DNA from: Streptomyces smyrnaeus
GTDB taxonomy: Bacteria > Actinomycetota > Actinomycetes > Streptomycetales > Streptomycetaceae
Assembly (NCBI RefSeq): GCF_017676345.1
Contig: NZ_JAFFZM010000011.1
Coordinates: forward strand, 62,001 to 126,000
Length of the DNA stretch: 64,000 nt
Reading direction: 5' to 3'
Of this stretch, positions 54,586 through 63,282 are shown one piece after another (the stretch's first letter is position 1; every line of letters starts with the position of its first letter). The notes below the pieces were generated by a model. The model was given only the letters and a program-made list of their open reading frames with translations, did no database searches and was not told the DNA's origin. Position numbers and translations under genes: made by a program.

Positions 54586-55230
54586 ATGGGGACCGCACGG
54601 CAGGCCGACCGGGCCGACAGTACCGAGCAACGCCGCAGACAGCTGTTGGAGGCCGCCGAGCGAGTCGTGCTGCGCGACGGTCCCGGGGCCTCCATGAACG
54701 CCATCGCCGCCGAGGCGGGCATCACCAAGCCCATTCTCTACCGGCACTTCGGCGACAAGGGCGGCCTCTACCGCGCACTCGCCATCCGGCACACCGACGC
54801 CCTGCTGGCTTCCCTGCGCGCCGCACTCGACGCCCCCCGCGAGCGGCGCGAGCGCGTCGAGGCGACCCTGGACACCTATCTGGCCGCCATCGCGGCCCAT
54901 CCGCAGGTCTACCGGTTCCTGATGCATCCGGCCGAGGACTCCTCCAGCAGCGAGCGCGGGTTCGACGTGGGACAGCACTCGGCACCGCTGCTGCGGCGGC
55001 TGGGCGAGGAGCTGGCCAAGGTGATCGCCGAACGGCTCGACCTGGGGCCCGAGAGCGAGGAACTGGCCCGGGTGTGGGGGCACGGCATCGTCGGCATGAT
55101 GCATGCCGCCGGTGACTGGTGGCTGCGGGAAAAGCCGTGCGACCGGGCCCGATTGGTACGGCACCTGGCGGATCTGCTGTGGGGACGGCTCGCAGCCGCG
55201 GGCGACCGCGTGGGCGGACCCCGCTTCTGA
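54586..55230 (+). CDS. TetR-family regulator (fatty-acid type)
   Basis: 214 residues. N-terminal helix-turn-helix: [32 protein letters not shown] (about 34-65). C-terminal ligand domain with [15 protein letters not shown] and [18 protein letters not shown], a pattern common in regulators of acyl-CoA metabolism. Divergent from the dehydrogenase; likely represses it and itself, with release by an acyl-CoA (inference). Confidence 0.92.
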   Translation: MGTARQADRADSTEQRRRQLLEAAERVVLRDGPGASMNAIAAEAGITKPILYRHFGDKGGLYRALAIRHTDALLASLRAALDAPRERRERVEATLDTYLAAIAAHPQVYRFLMHPAEDSSSSERGFDVGQHSAPLLRRLGEELAKVIAERLDLGPESEELARVWGHGIVGMMHAAGDWWLREKPCDRARLVRHLADLLWGRLAAAGDRVGGPRF

Positions 55231-55281
55231 GCCCCCTCCCGCTTTGCTGGTCAGGGGTGCCCGGCGCGTCGTCCGCAGCCT

Positions 55282-55333
55282 GCGGGCCCCCGTGGCTGGT
55301 CGCGCACTTCCCCGCGCCCCTTCACGCCCCTTA
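55282..55333. repeat. Streptomyces-type intergenic repeat
   Basis: Contains GTGGCTGGTCGCGCACTTCC followed by CCGCGCCCCTT, the form of a short repeat often seen between genes in Streptomyces. It lies between the convergent tetR and deformylase genes and could serve as a terminator. Confidence 0.55.
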
Positions 55334-55867
55334 TCGGATGCGCCCTCCCGCCTTGCGGAGCGTGCGGCGGCGGGTCCATCCCGTGAGCCGGTCCGTGTAG
55401 ACGCTGCCCTCCAGATGGTCGTACTCGTGCTGCAGGCAGCGCGCGAAGTAGCCGGTGCCCTCGATCCGCACCGGAGCCCCGGCCGCGTCCTCGCCCTCGA
55501 CGACGGCCACGTCGGCGCGCCGGGTGGGGGCCTCCAGCCCGGGCAGCGAGAGGCAGCCCTCGGGGCCGCGCACGGTCACCCCGTCCATGCGCACCATACG
55601 GGGATTGACCACATACCCACGGTGACGGCGGTCCTCGTCGTCCGGGCAGTCGAAGACGAACACCCGCAGCGGTACGCCGATCTGGCAGGCGGCCAGCCCC
55701 ACCCCGTGGGCCGCGTACATCGTCGCGTACAGGTCCTCCACCAGCCTCGGCAGCCTGCCGCGGTCCTCGGCCGCCACCGGGCGGCTGGGAGTGTGCAGCA
55801 CCGGGTCGCCGTACGTCCGCAGCGGGTGTACGGCACCCGAACCGCCGGGAATGGGGCCGCGTCGCAT
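55331..55867 (-). CDS. def: Peptide deformylase
   Basis: 178 residues from ATG 55867. All three metal-site motifs are present: [10 protein letters not shown] (near 60), EGCLSLPG with the Cys ligand, and QHEYDHLEG with the two His ligands and catalytic Glu. Removes the formyl group from new proteins. No ribosome site, but TACGCT lies seven bases upstream, so the mRNA may be leaderless. Streptomyces usually have more than one copy. Divergent from murT (120 bp). Confidence 0.93.
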   Translation of the reverse strand: MRRGPIPGGSGAVHPLRTYGDPVLHTPSRPVAAEDRGRLPRLVEDLYATMYAAHGVGLAACQIGVPLRVFVFDCPDDEDRRHRGYVVNPRMVRMDGVTVRGPEGCLSLPGLEAPTRRADVAVVEGEDAAGAPVRIEGTGYFARCLQHEYDHLEGSVYTDRLTGWTRRRTLRKAGGRIR

Positions 55868-55987
55868 GGCAGTCAGCGTACGCCCGGCGACGCATTGTCG
55901 ATCTTCCCAGGGGTGGCGCGGTCGGGGCCCCGGCAGGATCTCGGTAGGCTTCTCTTCATGCGCGAGGGGCAAGGAGGTTCAGACACG

Positions 55988-57226
55988 ATGGCAGGCAACA
56001 CGGAGCCGCTGTCGCCACGGTCCCGGCTGGCCGTGACGGCGGGCAGGGCAGCCGCGGCGGTGTCGCGGGCTGCGGGCCGCGGCAGCGGGTCGGTGATCGG
56101 CGGCAAGGTAGCGCTCAGGCTCGACCCTGACCTGCTGCAACGGCTTGCCCAGCACCTGGACGTGGTCCTGGTGTCCGCCACCAACGGCAAGACGACGACC
56201 ACCCGGCTGATCGCCGAGGCGCTGCGCGCCAACGGCGAGGTGGTCTCCAACGCGCTGGGCGCCAACATGCCTGCCGGTATCACCTCGGCGCTGGCCGGCG
56301 GCTCGGACGCGCGCTACGGCGTCATCGAGGTGGACGAGAAGTACCTTGCCGGCGTGGCCAGGGACGTGACCCCGAAGGCCATAGCGCTGCTGAACCTCTC
56401 CCGTGACCAGCTCGACCGCGCCGGCGAGACGCGGATGCTCGCCGAGCGGTGGCGCGAGGGCCTCTCGGGGCAGAAGGCCGTCATCATCGCCAACGCCGAC
56501 GACCCGCTGGTGGTCTGGGCGGCCTCCTCCTCCCCCAATGTGGTGTGGGTGGCCGCAGGCCAGGAGTGGAAGGACGACGCCTGGTCCTGCCCGGCCTGCG
56601 GCGGCGTGATGCAGCGCCCCGGCGACGACTGGTTCTGTGCCGAGTGCGGCTTCCGCCGCCCCCTCCCCACCTGGGCGCTGTCCGGCGATCACGTACTGGA
56701 TCCGCACGGCTCCGCCTGGCCCATCCACCTCCAGCTCCCCGGCCGCGCCAACAAGGCGAACGCCGCCACTTCCGCCGCCGTGGCCGCCGCCTTCGGGGTG
56801 CCGCCGCAGGTCGCGCTGGAGCGGATGTACGCGGTCAAGGCCGTCGCCGGACGGTACGACGTGGTGCAGTACCAGGGCCGGGACATGCGGCTGCTGCTGG
56901 CCAAGAACCCCGCCGGATGGCTGGAGACGTTCTCCCTGATCGACCCGCCGCCGACCCCGGTGATCCTCTCGGTGAACGCCCGCAGCGCGGACGGCACCGA
57001 CACCTCGTGGCTGTGGGACGTGGACTACGGGCGGCTGGCCGGGCACCCCATCTGCGTCCTCGGCGACCGCAAGCTGGACCTCGCGGTGCGGCTGGAGGTC
57101 GCGGGGGTCCCCTTCCAGGTGTGCGAGAGCCCCGAGGACGCGGTACGCAGGTGCCCGCCGGGGCGGATCGAGACCATCGCGAACTACACCGCGTTCCAGG
57201 ACCTGCGCCGCGCCGTCGGCAACTGA
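55988..57226 (+). CDS. murT: Lipid II isoglutaminyl synthase, MurT subunit
   Basis: 412 residues, AAGGAGG ten bases before the ATG. Mur-ligase middle domain with P-loop VSATNGKTTTTRL (near 60-72), VIEVDEKYL, and LLNLSRDQLDRAGE. A four-Cys zinc ribbon is inserted (CPACGG near 202 and CAEC near 218). The C-terminal DUF1727 domain has RYDVVQYQGRDMRLLLAKNPAGW. With GatD it converts the D-glutamate of lipid II to isoglutamine at the inner face of the membrane. gatD follows by 69 bp. Confidence 0.97.
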   Translation: MAGNTEPLSPRSRLAVTAGRAAAAVSRAAGRGSGSVIGGKVALRLDPDLLQRLAQHLDVVLVSATNGKTTTTRLIAEALRANGEVVSNALGANMPAGITSALAGGSDARYGVIEVDEKYLAGVARDVTPKAIALLNLSRDQLDRAGETRMLAERWREGLSGQKAVIIANADDPLVVWAASSSPNVVWVAAGQEWKDDAWSCPACGGVMQRPGDDWFCAECGFRRPLPTWALSGDHVLDPHGSAWPIHLQLPGRANKANAATSAAVAAAFGVPPQVALERMYAVKAVAGRYDVVQYQGRDMRLLLAKNPAGWLETFSLIDPPPTPVILSVNARSADGTDTSWLWDVDYGRLAGHPICVLGDRKLDLAVRLEVAGVPFQVCESPEDAVRRCPPGRIETIANYTAFQDLRRAVGN

Positions 57227-57295
57227 TCACCCGTATCTTGGGGTTCCGGGCCGTCGCGCGCCCGACCCATCGATCCGCTCAAGGAGACTGGCGGC

Positions 57296-58024
57296 ATGAG
57301 TGACACGAGTCTGCGTGTGGTCTGGGTCTACCCCGACCTGCTGAGCACGTACGGCGACCAGGGCAACGTGCTCGTGGTGGAGCGGCGGGCGCGGCAGCGC
57401 GGTCTGGACGTCCAGCGGCTGGACGTCCGCTCGGACCAGCCGATCCCGACGTCCGGTGACATCTATCTGATCGGCGGCGGGGAGGACCGGCCGCAGCGGC
57501 TGGCGGCCGAGCGGCTGCTGCGCGACGGCGGTCTGAACCGGGCCGTGGACAACGGTGCCATCGTCTTCGCGGTGTGCGCCGGCTACCAGATCATGGGCCA
57601 CGAGTTCGTCAACGACCTCGGCGAGCGCTCCGCCGGGCTCGGGCTGCTGGACGTGGTCAGCAGCCGGGGCGAGGCCGAGCGGTGTGTGGGCGACGTCCTC
57701 GGCGAAGCCGACGACCAGCTGCGCCTCCCCGAGCTCACCGGCTTCGAGAACCACCAGGGCATCACCCACCTCGGCCCCGGGGTGCGCCCGCTCGCCCGGG
57801 TGCGGCTCGGCAACGGCAACGGCACGGGTGACGGCACCGAGGGTGCCTGGCGGGACACGGTCTTCGGGACGTACCTGCACGGCCCGGTGCTGGCCCGCAA
57901 CCCGCAGATCGCGGATCTGCTGATCAAGCTGTCGCTCGATGTGAACGCGCTGCCACCGACCGACGACACCTGGTACGAGGCCCTGCGGCAGGAGCGGATC
58001 GCCGCCGCGACGCAGCCGGCCTGA
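57296..58024 (+). CDS. gatD: Lipid II isoglutaminyl synthase, glutaminase subunit GatD
   Basis: 242 residues, AAGGAG nine bases upstream. Class I glutaminase fold of the CobB/CobQ type: nucleophile Cys in FAVCAGYQIMG (near 94), GFENHQGITHLGPG, and the catalytic His in GTYLHGPVLARNP. Supplies ammonia to MurT. Operon with murT; strong terminator follows. Confidence 0.97.
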   Translation: MSDTSLRVVWVYPDLLSTYGDQGNVLVVERRARQRGLDVQRLDVRSDQPIPTSGDIYLIGGGEDRPQRLAAERLLRDGGLNRAVDNGAIVFAVCAGYQIMGHEFVNDLGERSAGLGLLDVVSSRGEAERCVGDVLGEADDQLRLPELTGFENHQGITHLGPGVRPLARVRLGNGNGTGDGTEGAWRDTVFGTYLHGPVLARNPQIADLLIKLSLDVNALPPTDDTWYEALRQERIAAATQPA

Positions 58025-58060
58025 TCCTCCCACTCCGCGCCTGATCCTCCCACTCCGCGC
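58021..58060. repeat. Perfect 20-bp tandem duplication at the gatD stop
   Basis: CTGATCCTCCCACTCCGCGC occurs twice head to tail; the first copy contains the TGA of gatD. Confidence 0.95.
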
Positions 58061-58101
58061 GGCGCTTGTCCGGTGGCTCGTTCCCACCGGATCGAGTGAC
58101 G

Positions 58102-58151
58102 GAACCGTCCGCTGAGGCCGCCCCCGTGAGGGCGGCCTCAGCGGGCGGTTC
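58102..58151. terminator. Strong hairpin terminator after murT-gatD
   Basis: 22-bp stem (GAACCGTCCGCTGAGGCCGC and two more pairs) with one G-U pair and a 6-nt loop. Confidence 0.9.
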
Positions 58152-58193
58152 TAGTCTGGTGCGGGCTTATCGGTCGGTTGCGGGAGAGTTCGG

Positions 58194-59150
58194 ATGGATC
58201 ACGGCGGACACGGCATGACGATGGACCTACCGCCGTTCACGGTCGCGCGGGGCCTGGAGTTCACGGGCGAGCCGTTCTTCATGGTGGGGTGCCTGCTGGC
58301 GCTGGCGCTCTACGGCTGGGGCGTGGTGCGGCTCCGGCGCAGGGGCGACACCTGGCCGGTGGGGCGCACCGTCGGCTTCGCGGTCGGTGTGGCGACGGTG
58401 GCGCTGGTGATGTGCACCGCGCTCAACGAGTACGGCATGGTGCTCTTCAGTGTGCACATGGTGCAGCACATGGTGATCAGCATGCTGTCGCCGATCCTGT
58501 TGCTGCTCGGCGCCCCCGTCACGCTCGCGCTACGGGCGCTGCCCTCGGCGGCCCGCAGCCAGGGGATGCGCAAGGGGCCGCGCGAGGTGCTGGTGGCACT
58601 GCTGCACAGCCGCTACGTGCGGGTGATCTCGCATCCGGCGTTCACCATCCCGCTGTTCATCGCGAGCCTGTACGCGCTGTACTTCACCCCGCTGTTCGAC
58701 TTCCTGATGGGCTCCAAGGCCGGGCACATCGCGATGATGGTGCACTTCCTCGCCGTCGGCCTGGTCTTCTTCTGGCCGATCATGGGCGTGGACCCGGGCC
58801 CGCACCGCCCCGGCTATGTGATGCGGATGCTGGAGCTGTTCGCGGGAATGCCGTTCCACGCCTTCTTCGGCATCGCGCTGATGATGGCCTCCGAGCCGAT
58901 GGTGGAGACCTACGCCGATCCGCCCGCCTCGCTGGGGGTGAGCGCGCTCTCGGACCAGACGGCGGCCGGGGGCATCGCCTGGGCGTTCAGCGAGATCCCC
59001 TCGGTGCTGGTGCTGATCGCGCTGGTGTTCCAGTGGTATGTGACCGAGCAGCGCCAGGCCCGCCGCCGGGACCGCAAGGCCGACCGGGACGGCGACAAGG
59101 AACTGGCCGACTACAACGCCTACCTCGCCTCCTTGCAGACCCGGGGATGA
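58194..59150 (+). CDS. Cytochrome c oxidase assembly protein (CtaG, caa3 type)
   Basis: 318 residues, GGGAGAG six bases before the ATG. The His-rich start MDHGGHGM is a possible copper site. Six or seven helices, with family marks SVHMVQHMVISMLSPILLLLGAP, HPAFTIPLFIASLYALYFTP, VHFLAVGLVFFWPIMGVDP and MPFHAFFGIALMM. Members help insert copper into cytochrome oxidase. A -10-like TAGTCT lies at 58152. Confidence 0.9.
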   Translation: MDHGGHGMTMDLPPFTVARGLEFTGEPFFMVGCLLALALYGWGVVRLRRRGDTWPVGRTVGFAVGVATVALVMCTALNEYGMVLFSVHMVQHMVISMLSPILLLLGAPVTLALRALPSAARSQGMRKGPREVLVALLHSRYVRVISHPAFTIPLFIASLYALYFTPLFDFLMGSKAGHIAMMVHFLAVGLVFFWPIMGVDPGPHRPGYVMRMLELFAGMPFHAFFGIALMMASEPMVETYADPPASLGVSALSDQTAAGGIAWAFSEIPSVLVLIALVFQWYVTEQRQARRRDRKADRDGDKELADYNAYLASLQTRG

Positions 59151-59325
59151 GAGCACACACCGCCGCCGGGCGCCCGTAGGGGCGCGTGGCGGCGGCTGAC
59201 ACGGGCGCATTGAGGTGCGCAGTGGCGCACGGGGCCGCGAGCGAGGGACCATGGGGACCTGGCCGCGGCCCTTGTGCGTGCGCGACCGTGCGTCCCGGGG
59301 CCGCCGGGAGGAGGACGGTGTTGTG

Positions 59326-59499
59326 ATGTCTGGGCTGACGCGCATGCCGGTGTCCGCGAAGGCGATGACCGTCTGCACGGTCGTCGGTCTCGTGGTGGTG
59401 ACGGCGTACACCGCGGCGCTGGGGAGCAGCGGGTGGCTGTGGTTCTGCTGGGTGGTACTGGGCCTGGTCACCCTTGGTGTGTTCGCCACCCGTGAGTGA
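59326..59499 (+). CDS. Small two-helix membrane protein
   Basis: 57 residues from ATG 59326 (GTG 59323 is also possible) with GGAGGAGG just upstream. Two hydrophobic segments: TVCTVVGLVVVTAYTAAL and WLWFCWVVLGLVTLGVFA. Conserved position after the CtaG gene is plausible, but function is unknown. Confidence 0.7.
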   Translation: MSGLTRMPVSAKAMTVCTVVGLVVVTAYTAALGSSGWLWFCWVVLGLVTLGVFATRE

Positions 59500-59529
59500 C
59501 AGGACGCGAGGGCAGGCCGTGACACGACA

Positions 59530-59578
59530 GTCGGGCCCCGCGGTCCGCCCCTGGCAGGGGTGGACCGCGGGGCCCGAC
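59530..59578. terminator. Very strong bidirectional hairpin
   Basis: 24-bp stem starting GTCGGGCCCCGCGG with one G-T mismatch and a minimal loop, between the small membrane protein gene and the convergent PfpI gene. Confidence 0.85.
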
Positions 59579-59623
59579 CGCTACGGACCGTATCGGGGAG
59601 GAGCAGCCGACCGTCGGCTGCCG

Positions 59624-60163
59624 TCAGCTGCCGACGCCGAACTCCGCCAGGAACGCCTTGTCGAACGCCTCCAGGTCGTCCGGCTTGCGGCTGGTGATCA
59701 GCTTGTTGTTGCCCCCGTCGCAGACCTTGACCTGCTCGTCGACCCAGGTGCCACCGGCGTTGCGGATGTCGGTACGCAGGCTGGGATAGGAGGTCAGGGT
59801 GCGGCCGCGCACCACGTCGGCCTCGACCAGGGTCCAGGGCGCGTGACAGATCGCCGCGACGGGGAGACCCGAGTCGAAGAAGCCCCGCACGAATGCGACG
59901 GCCTGCTCGTCGGTGCGCAGCAGGTCCGGGTTGGCGACACCACCGGGCAGTACGAGCCCGTCGAAGTCGCCGGGTGCGGCCTGCGGGACGAGTTGGTCGA
60001 CGGGGAAGGTGTCGGCCTTGTCCAGATGGTTGAACGCCTGGACGGTGTCGCCTCGGGTGGAGAGCAGCACAGGCGTACCGCCCGCGTCCTTGACGGCGTC
60101 CCAGGGGTCGGTCAGCTCGATCTGTTCGGCGCCCTCGGGCGCGACGAGAAAGGCAACACGCAC
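59624..60163 (-). CDS. DJ-1/PfpI-family protein (type 1 glutamine amidotransferase-like)
   Basis: 179 residues from GTG 60163 (AAAGGA ten bases upstream); GTG 60172 is too close to that tract. FAND-type fold with VAFLVAPEGAEQIELTDPW, LVLPGGVANPD and the nucleophile elbow AAICHAPW (Cys near 103). Members act as deglycases, chaperones or stress peptidases. Mono-cistronic. Confidence 0.9.
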   Translation of the reverse strand: MRVAFLVAPEGAEQIELTDPWDAVKDAGGTPVLLSTRGDTVQAFNHLDKADTFPVDQLVPQAAPGDFDGLVLPGGVANPDLLRTDEQAVAFVRGFFDSGLPVAAICHAPWTLVEADVVRGRTLTSYPSLRTDIRNAGGTWVDEQVKVCDGGNNKLITSRKPDDLEAFDKAFLAEFGVGS

Positions 60164-60356
60164 GTGCCTCACGTCCTTTCCGTCATCTCGTGTGCGCTCC
60201 AGCGGGTCCCCACTGAGCGCACACCTATGCGTGGGGGCGCGGCTGTCCAGGAGCAGGCGCGCACCGGCGCGGGACGGCGCGGACCTGCGCTTCAGCGCCC
60301 CTTTCGGGCCATCCCTCGCACGCCCGGAGCCGGCCGGGAAAAAAATCGGACGGCGA

Positions 60357-60383
60357 TGTCGAGAATCGGCTTCCGGCTCCGTC
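60357..60383 (+). promoter_or_regulatory. ECF42-type promoter
   Basis: TGTCGA (60357-60362), 17-bp spacer, CGTC (60380-60383), about 45 bp upstream of the DGPF gene's ATG. ECF42 sigma factors are known to use TGTCGA in the -35 and CGA/TC in the -10 region, so the module probably drives itself. Confidence 0.7.
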
Positions 60384-60435
60384 CCAGGGGTGAACGCGAC
60401 CACAATGGGCCGCACGAGCACCGAGGAGAGCCACG

Positions 60436-60843
60436 ATGGCCAAGTATCTGCTGCTGAAGCACTACCGAGGCGCCCCGGCCGCGATCAACGACGTGCCGAT
60501 GGACCGGTGGAGCCCCGAGGAGATCTCGGCACACATCCAGTACATGAACGACTTCGCGGCCCGGCTGGAGAAGACCGGCGAGTTCGTCGACGGCCAGGCA
60601 CTCGCCCCCGAGGGAGCCTGGGTCCGCTACGACGGCGAGGGACGCCCGCCGGTCACCGACGGACCCTTCGCGGAGACCAAGGACCTCATCGCCGGCTGGA
60701 TGGTCATCGACGTCGACAGCTACGAACGCGCCGTCGAACTGGCCGGAGAGCTGTCGGCCGCCCCCGGCGCCGGCGGCAAGCCGATCCACGAGTGGCTGGA
60801 ACTGCGCCCGTTCCTGACCGAACCGCCCACCATCACCGAGTGA
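60436..60843 (+). CDS. YciI/DGPF-domain protein
   Basis: 135 residues, GAGGAGAG before the ATG. YciI-like fold with the DGPF signature in PPVTDGPFAETKDLIAGWMVIDVDSYERA (about 72-100). DGPF proteins are the usual partners of ECF42 sigma factors; their molecular role is not settled. The sigma gene begins 8 bp after its stop. Confidence 0.93.
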   Translation: MAKYLLLKHYRGAPAAINDVPMDRWSPEEISAHIQYMNDFAARLEKTGEFVDGQALAPEGAWVRYDGEGRPPVTDGPFAETKDLIAGWMVIDVDSYERAVELAGELSAAPGAGGKPIHEWLELRPFLTEPPTITE

Positions 60844-60851
60844 CACCACCG

Positions 60852-62069
60852 ATGGACGAGGCCTTGCCCAGGAGCCTCACGCCGAGCGTGATCGCCGTCC
60901 TCGTCCGCCGCGGAGCCGACTTCGCGGCGGCCGAGGATGCCGTGCAGGACGCTCTGGTCGAGGCGCTCCGGGTCGGGGCGGCCGACCCGTCCCCGTCCTC
61001 TTCGGGCAGCGGGCACCCGGTGCGGGACACCAAGGGCTGGCTGGTCACCGTGGCCTGGCGCAAGTTCCTCGACGCGACGCGCGCCGACGCCGCCCGCCGC
61101 CGGCGTGAGAAACGCGTCGAGGAGGAGCCGGCTCCCGGGCCGCCGCCCGCGGTGGACGACACCCTCCAGCTCTACTTCCTGTGCGCCCACCCGTCGCTGA
61201 CCCCGGCCTCGGCGGTCGCGCTCACGCTGCGCGCCGTCGGCGGGCTGACCACCCGCCAGATCGCCCAGGCCTATCTGGTGCCCGAGTCGACCATGGCGCA
61301 ACGGATCAGCCGGGCCAAGCGCACCGTCTCCGGTGTGCGTTTGGACCGGCCCGGCGATGTCGCCACCGTGCTGCGCGTCCTCTACCTGGTCTTCAACGAG
61401 GGCTACTCCGGCGATGTCGATCTGGCCGCCGAGGCCATCCGGCTCACCCGGCAGCTCGCGGCCCGCATCGATCACCCCGAGGTGGCCGGGCTGCTCGCCC
61501 TCATGCTGCTCCACCACGCCCGGCGGGCCGCCCGGACCGCGTCCGACGGCAGCCTGGTGCCGCTCGCCGAGCAGGACCGCGGCCGGTGGGACACCGCATT
61601 GATCGCCGAGGGCGTCGGGATCCTGCAGGCGGCCCTGGCCCGTGACCGGCTGGGCGAGTTCCAGGCCCAGGCCGCGATCGCGGCGCTCCACGCCGACGCG
61701 CCGACCGCCGAGGAGACCGACTGGGTGCAGATCGTCGAGTGGTACGACGAGCTCACGCGCCTGACCGACAGTCCGGTCGTCCGGCTCAACCGCGCGGTCG
61801 CCGTCGGGGAGGCCGACGGACCGCGCGCCGGCCTGGCGGCGCTCTCGGAGCTGGACGCCTCTTCCCCGAGCTCCCGGCTGCGCTCGTCGAGCGGGGGACA
61901 CCCTGTTCCCCGCCACACCGCGGTGGCGGCGTACCTCCATGAGCGCGACGGCGACCTGGCGACGGCGGCACGGCTGTACGCCGAAGCGGCGCACAAGGCA
62001 CCCAACCTCGCCGAGCGCGACCACCTGATGCGCCAGGCCGCCCGGCTCAACGCCCGCCGGGACCGCTGA
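60852..62069 (+). CDS. ECF42-group RNA polymerase sigma factor
   Basis: 405 residues. Region 2 (AVLVRRGADFAAAEDAVQDALVEAL, DTKGWLVTVAWRKFLD), region 4 (LTTRQIAQAYLVPESTMAQRISRAKRT) and the long C-terminal extension of about 200 residues with a TPR-like pattern (YLVFNEGYSGDVDLAAEAIRL, QAAIAALHADAPTAEETDW) that marks ECF42 and is needed for activity. Two odd Ser/Gly-rich inserts: DPSPSSSGSGHPV near residue 45 and SPSSRLRSSSGGHPV near 340; the latter looks like an in-frame mini-repeat. No good ribosome site; translation may be coupled to the DGPF gene. Confidence 0.92.
   Translation: MDEALPRSLTPSVIAVLVRRGADFAAAEDAVQDALVEALRVGAADPSPSSSGSGHPVRDTKGWLVTVAWRKFLDATRADAARRRREKRVEEEPAPGPPPAVDDTLQLYFLCAHPSLTPASAVALTLRAVGGLTTRQIAQAYLVPESTMAQRISRAKRTVSGVRLDRPGDVATVLRVLYLVFNEGYSGDVDLAAEAIRLTRQLAARIDHPEVAGLLALMLLHHARRAARTASDGSLVPLAEQDRGRWDTALIAEGVGILQAALARDRLGEFQAQAAIAALHADAPTAEETDWVQIVEWYDELTRLTDSPVVRLNRAVAVGEADGPRAGLAALSELDASSPSSRLRSSSGGHPVPRHTAVAAYLHERDGDLATAARLYAEAAHKAPNLAERDHLMRQAARLNARRDR
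61862..61903. repeat. In-frame mini-repeat within the sigma factor gene
   Basis: TTCCCCGAGCTCCCGGCTGC through GAGCGGGGGACACCC has the form of a common Streptomyces C/G-run mini-repeat with complementary CCCCG and CGGGG ends. It encodes the SPSSRLRSSSGGHP insert that interrupts the otherwise regular C-terminal extension. Confidence 0.5.
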
Positions 62070-62098
62070 CGCTGATTCCCCGTCGGAAGCGGTGGCCG

Positions 62099-62971
62099 TC
62101 AGCCCTCCTCGGCGCCGGGCTGCTTGCCCGTCGGCAGCACCGGGTGCCTGCCGAGGATGAAGACTCCCACGACCACGGCCACCAGCCCGGCGACCTCACC
62201 CGCCAGGGCACCCGGTGTGAGCCGGATGGAGTCCCCCAGGAAGCCGATGCCGCAGGCGATCCCGGCCAGCGGCTCGGAAGCCGTCAGGGAGGGCAGCGAC
62301 ATCCGCAGCGGCCCGCCCTCGAAGGCGCTCTGCACCAGCACCAGCCCGACCACGGCGAGGACGACGATGGTGTACGGCTGCCAGCTCGTCAGCAGACCAC
62401 CCAGCCCGGAGGAGCTGTAGATCCCGCCGGAGACCCGGGTCAGGGCGTCCTGGAGCCCGTAGAGCGCTCCGGCCGCGGTCGCCAGCAGGGGTGGTTCCTT
62501 GAAGAGTTCGAGCCGGCGTGCGACGAGCACCAGGACGGCAGCGATCCCGGCCAGCAGTCCGAAGATCAGCCAGTGCCGCAGGGGGCCCGCGTCGCGGTCC
62601 GTGCCCTCCGGTCGGCCCGCCACGATGAAGGCGGTCACTCCCCCGCTGAGCAGCACCACCCCGGCCCAGCCGGACCAGCCGAGCCGCTGGCTGCTCAGCC
62701 GCCGTGCGAAGAGCATCGCGAACAGCAGGTTCGTCGCGAGCAGCGGTTCGATGGTGGACAGGTCGCCCTGTGTCAGGGCGAACGCGCTGGTGAGCTGACC
62801 GACCACCATGCTGCCGATGCCCAGCAGCCAGCGCGGAACGCGCACCAGGTCGAGCAGCAGCCGGAAGGAGAGCACATCGGCGGTCGGGGCGCGGGAGGCG
62901 GCGTCCTGTTGCAGCACGAAACCCAGCCCGAGGAAACAGGCGGCGACCAGCCCGTAGACGTAGAGAGTCAC
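62099..62971 (-). CDS. DMT-superfamily (EamA-like) permease
   Basis: 290 residues from GTG 62971. About ten hydrophobic helices, starting LYVYGLVAACFLGLGFVLQQDAA, with an internal EamA-type repeat (TQGDLSTIEPLLATNLLFAML and ASEPLAGIACGIGFL, each with the conserved Glu-Pro). Probably exports a small metabolite. Convergent with the sigma factor gene; no dedicated terminator seen. Confidence 0.88.
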   Translation of the reverse strand: MTLYVYGLVAACFLGLGFVLQQDAASRAPTADVLSFRLLLDLVRVPRWLLGIGSMVVGQLTSAFALTQGDLSTIEPLLATNLLFAMLFARRLSSQRLGWSGWAGVVLLSGGVTAFIVAGRPEGTDRDAGPLRHWLIFGLLAGIAAVLVLVARRLELFKEPPLLATAAGALYGLQDALTRVSGGIYSSSGLGGLLTSWQPYTIVVLAVVGLVLVQSAFEGGPLRMSLPSLTASEPLAGIACGIGFLGDSIRLTPGALAGEVAGLVAVVVGVFILGRHPVLPTGKQPGAEEG

Positions 62972-63282
62972 GGGGCCCCTTTCCACCGACCGGACGGTGC
63001 GAGTGCGTCGAGGGCGTGCGCACGCCTGTCCACGCCGTCCGCCTGGGAACAGCGCCGCCGAGACTAGGCGCCGGTGCGGGCGGACACCACGACACCCGCC
63101 CCGGCAGCGGGCGGCACGCCCCCTAAGCATGAAAGCGCCAGGGCCGAATGGCGCCCGGCGCCCGGCCGGGCCCGCCCGCGAGTACGTCCGGTGAAGCGCG
63201 CGGCGAGGACGCCTCTAGCCGGCGGCGGCAGCATGGGGCCGACGTGGATCCTCATCCCACCAGGCAGGAGCTCGAACGGGAC

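Noticed and set aside
60843-60852. Overlap or fusion of the DGPF and sigma genes
   Set aside because: The DGPF gene ends with TGA at 60841-60843 and the sigma ATG is 8 bp later; they are separate genes.
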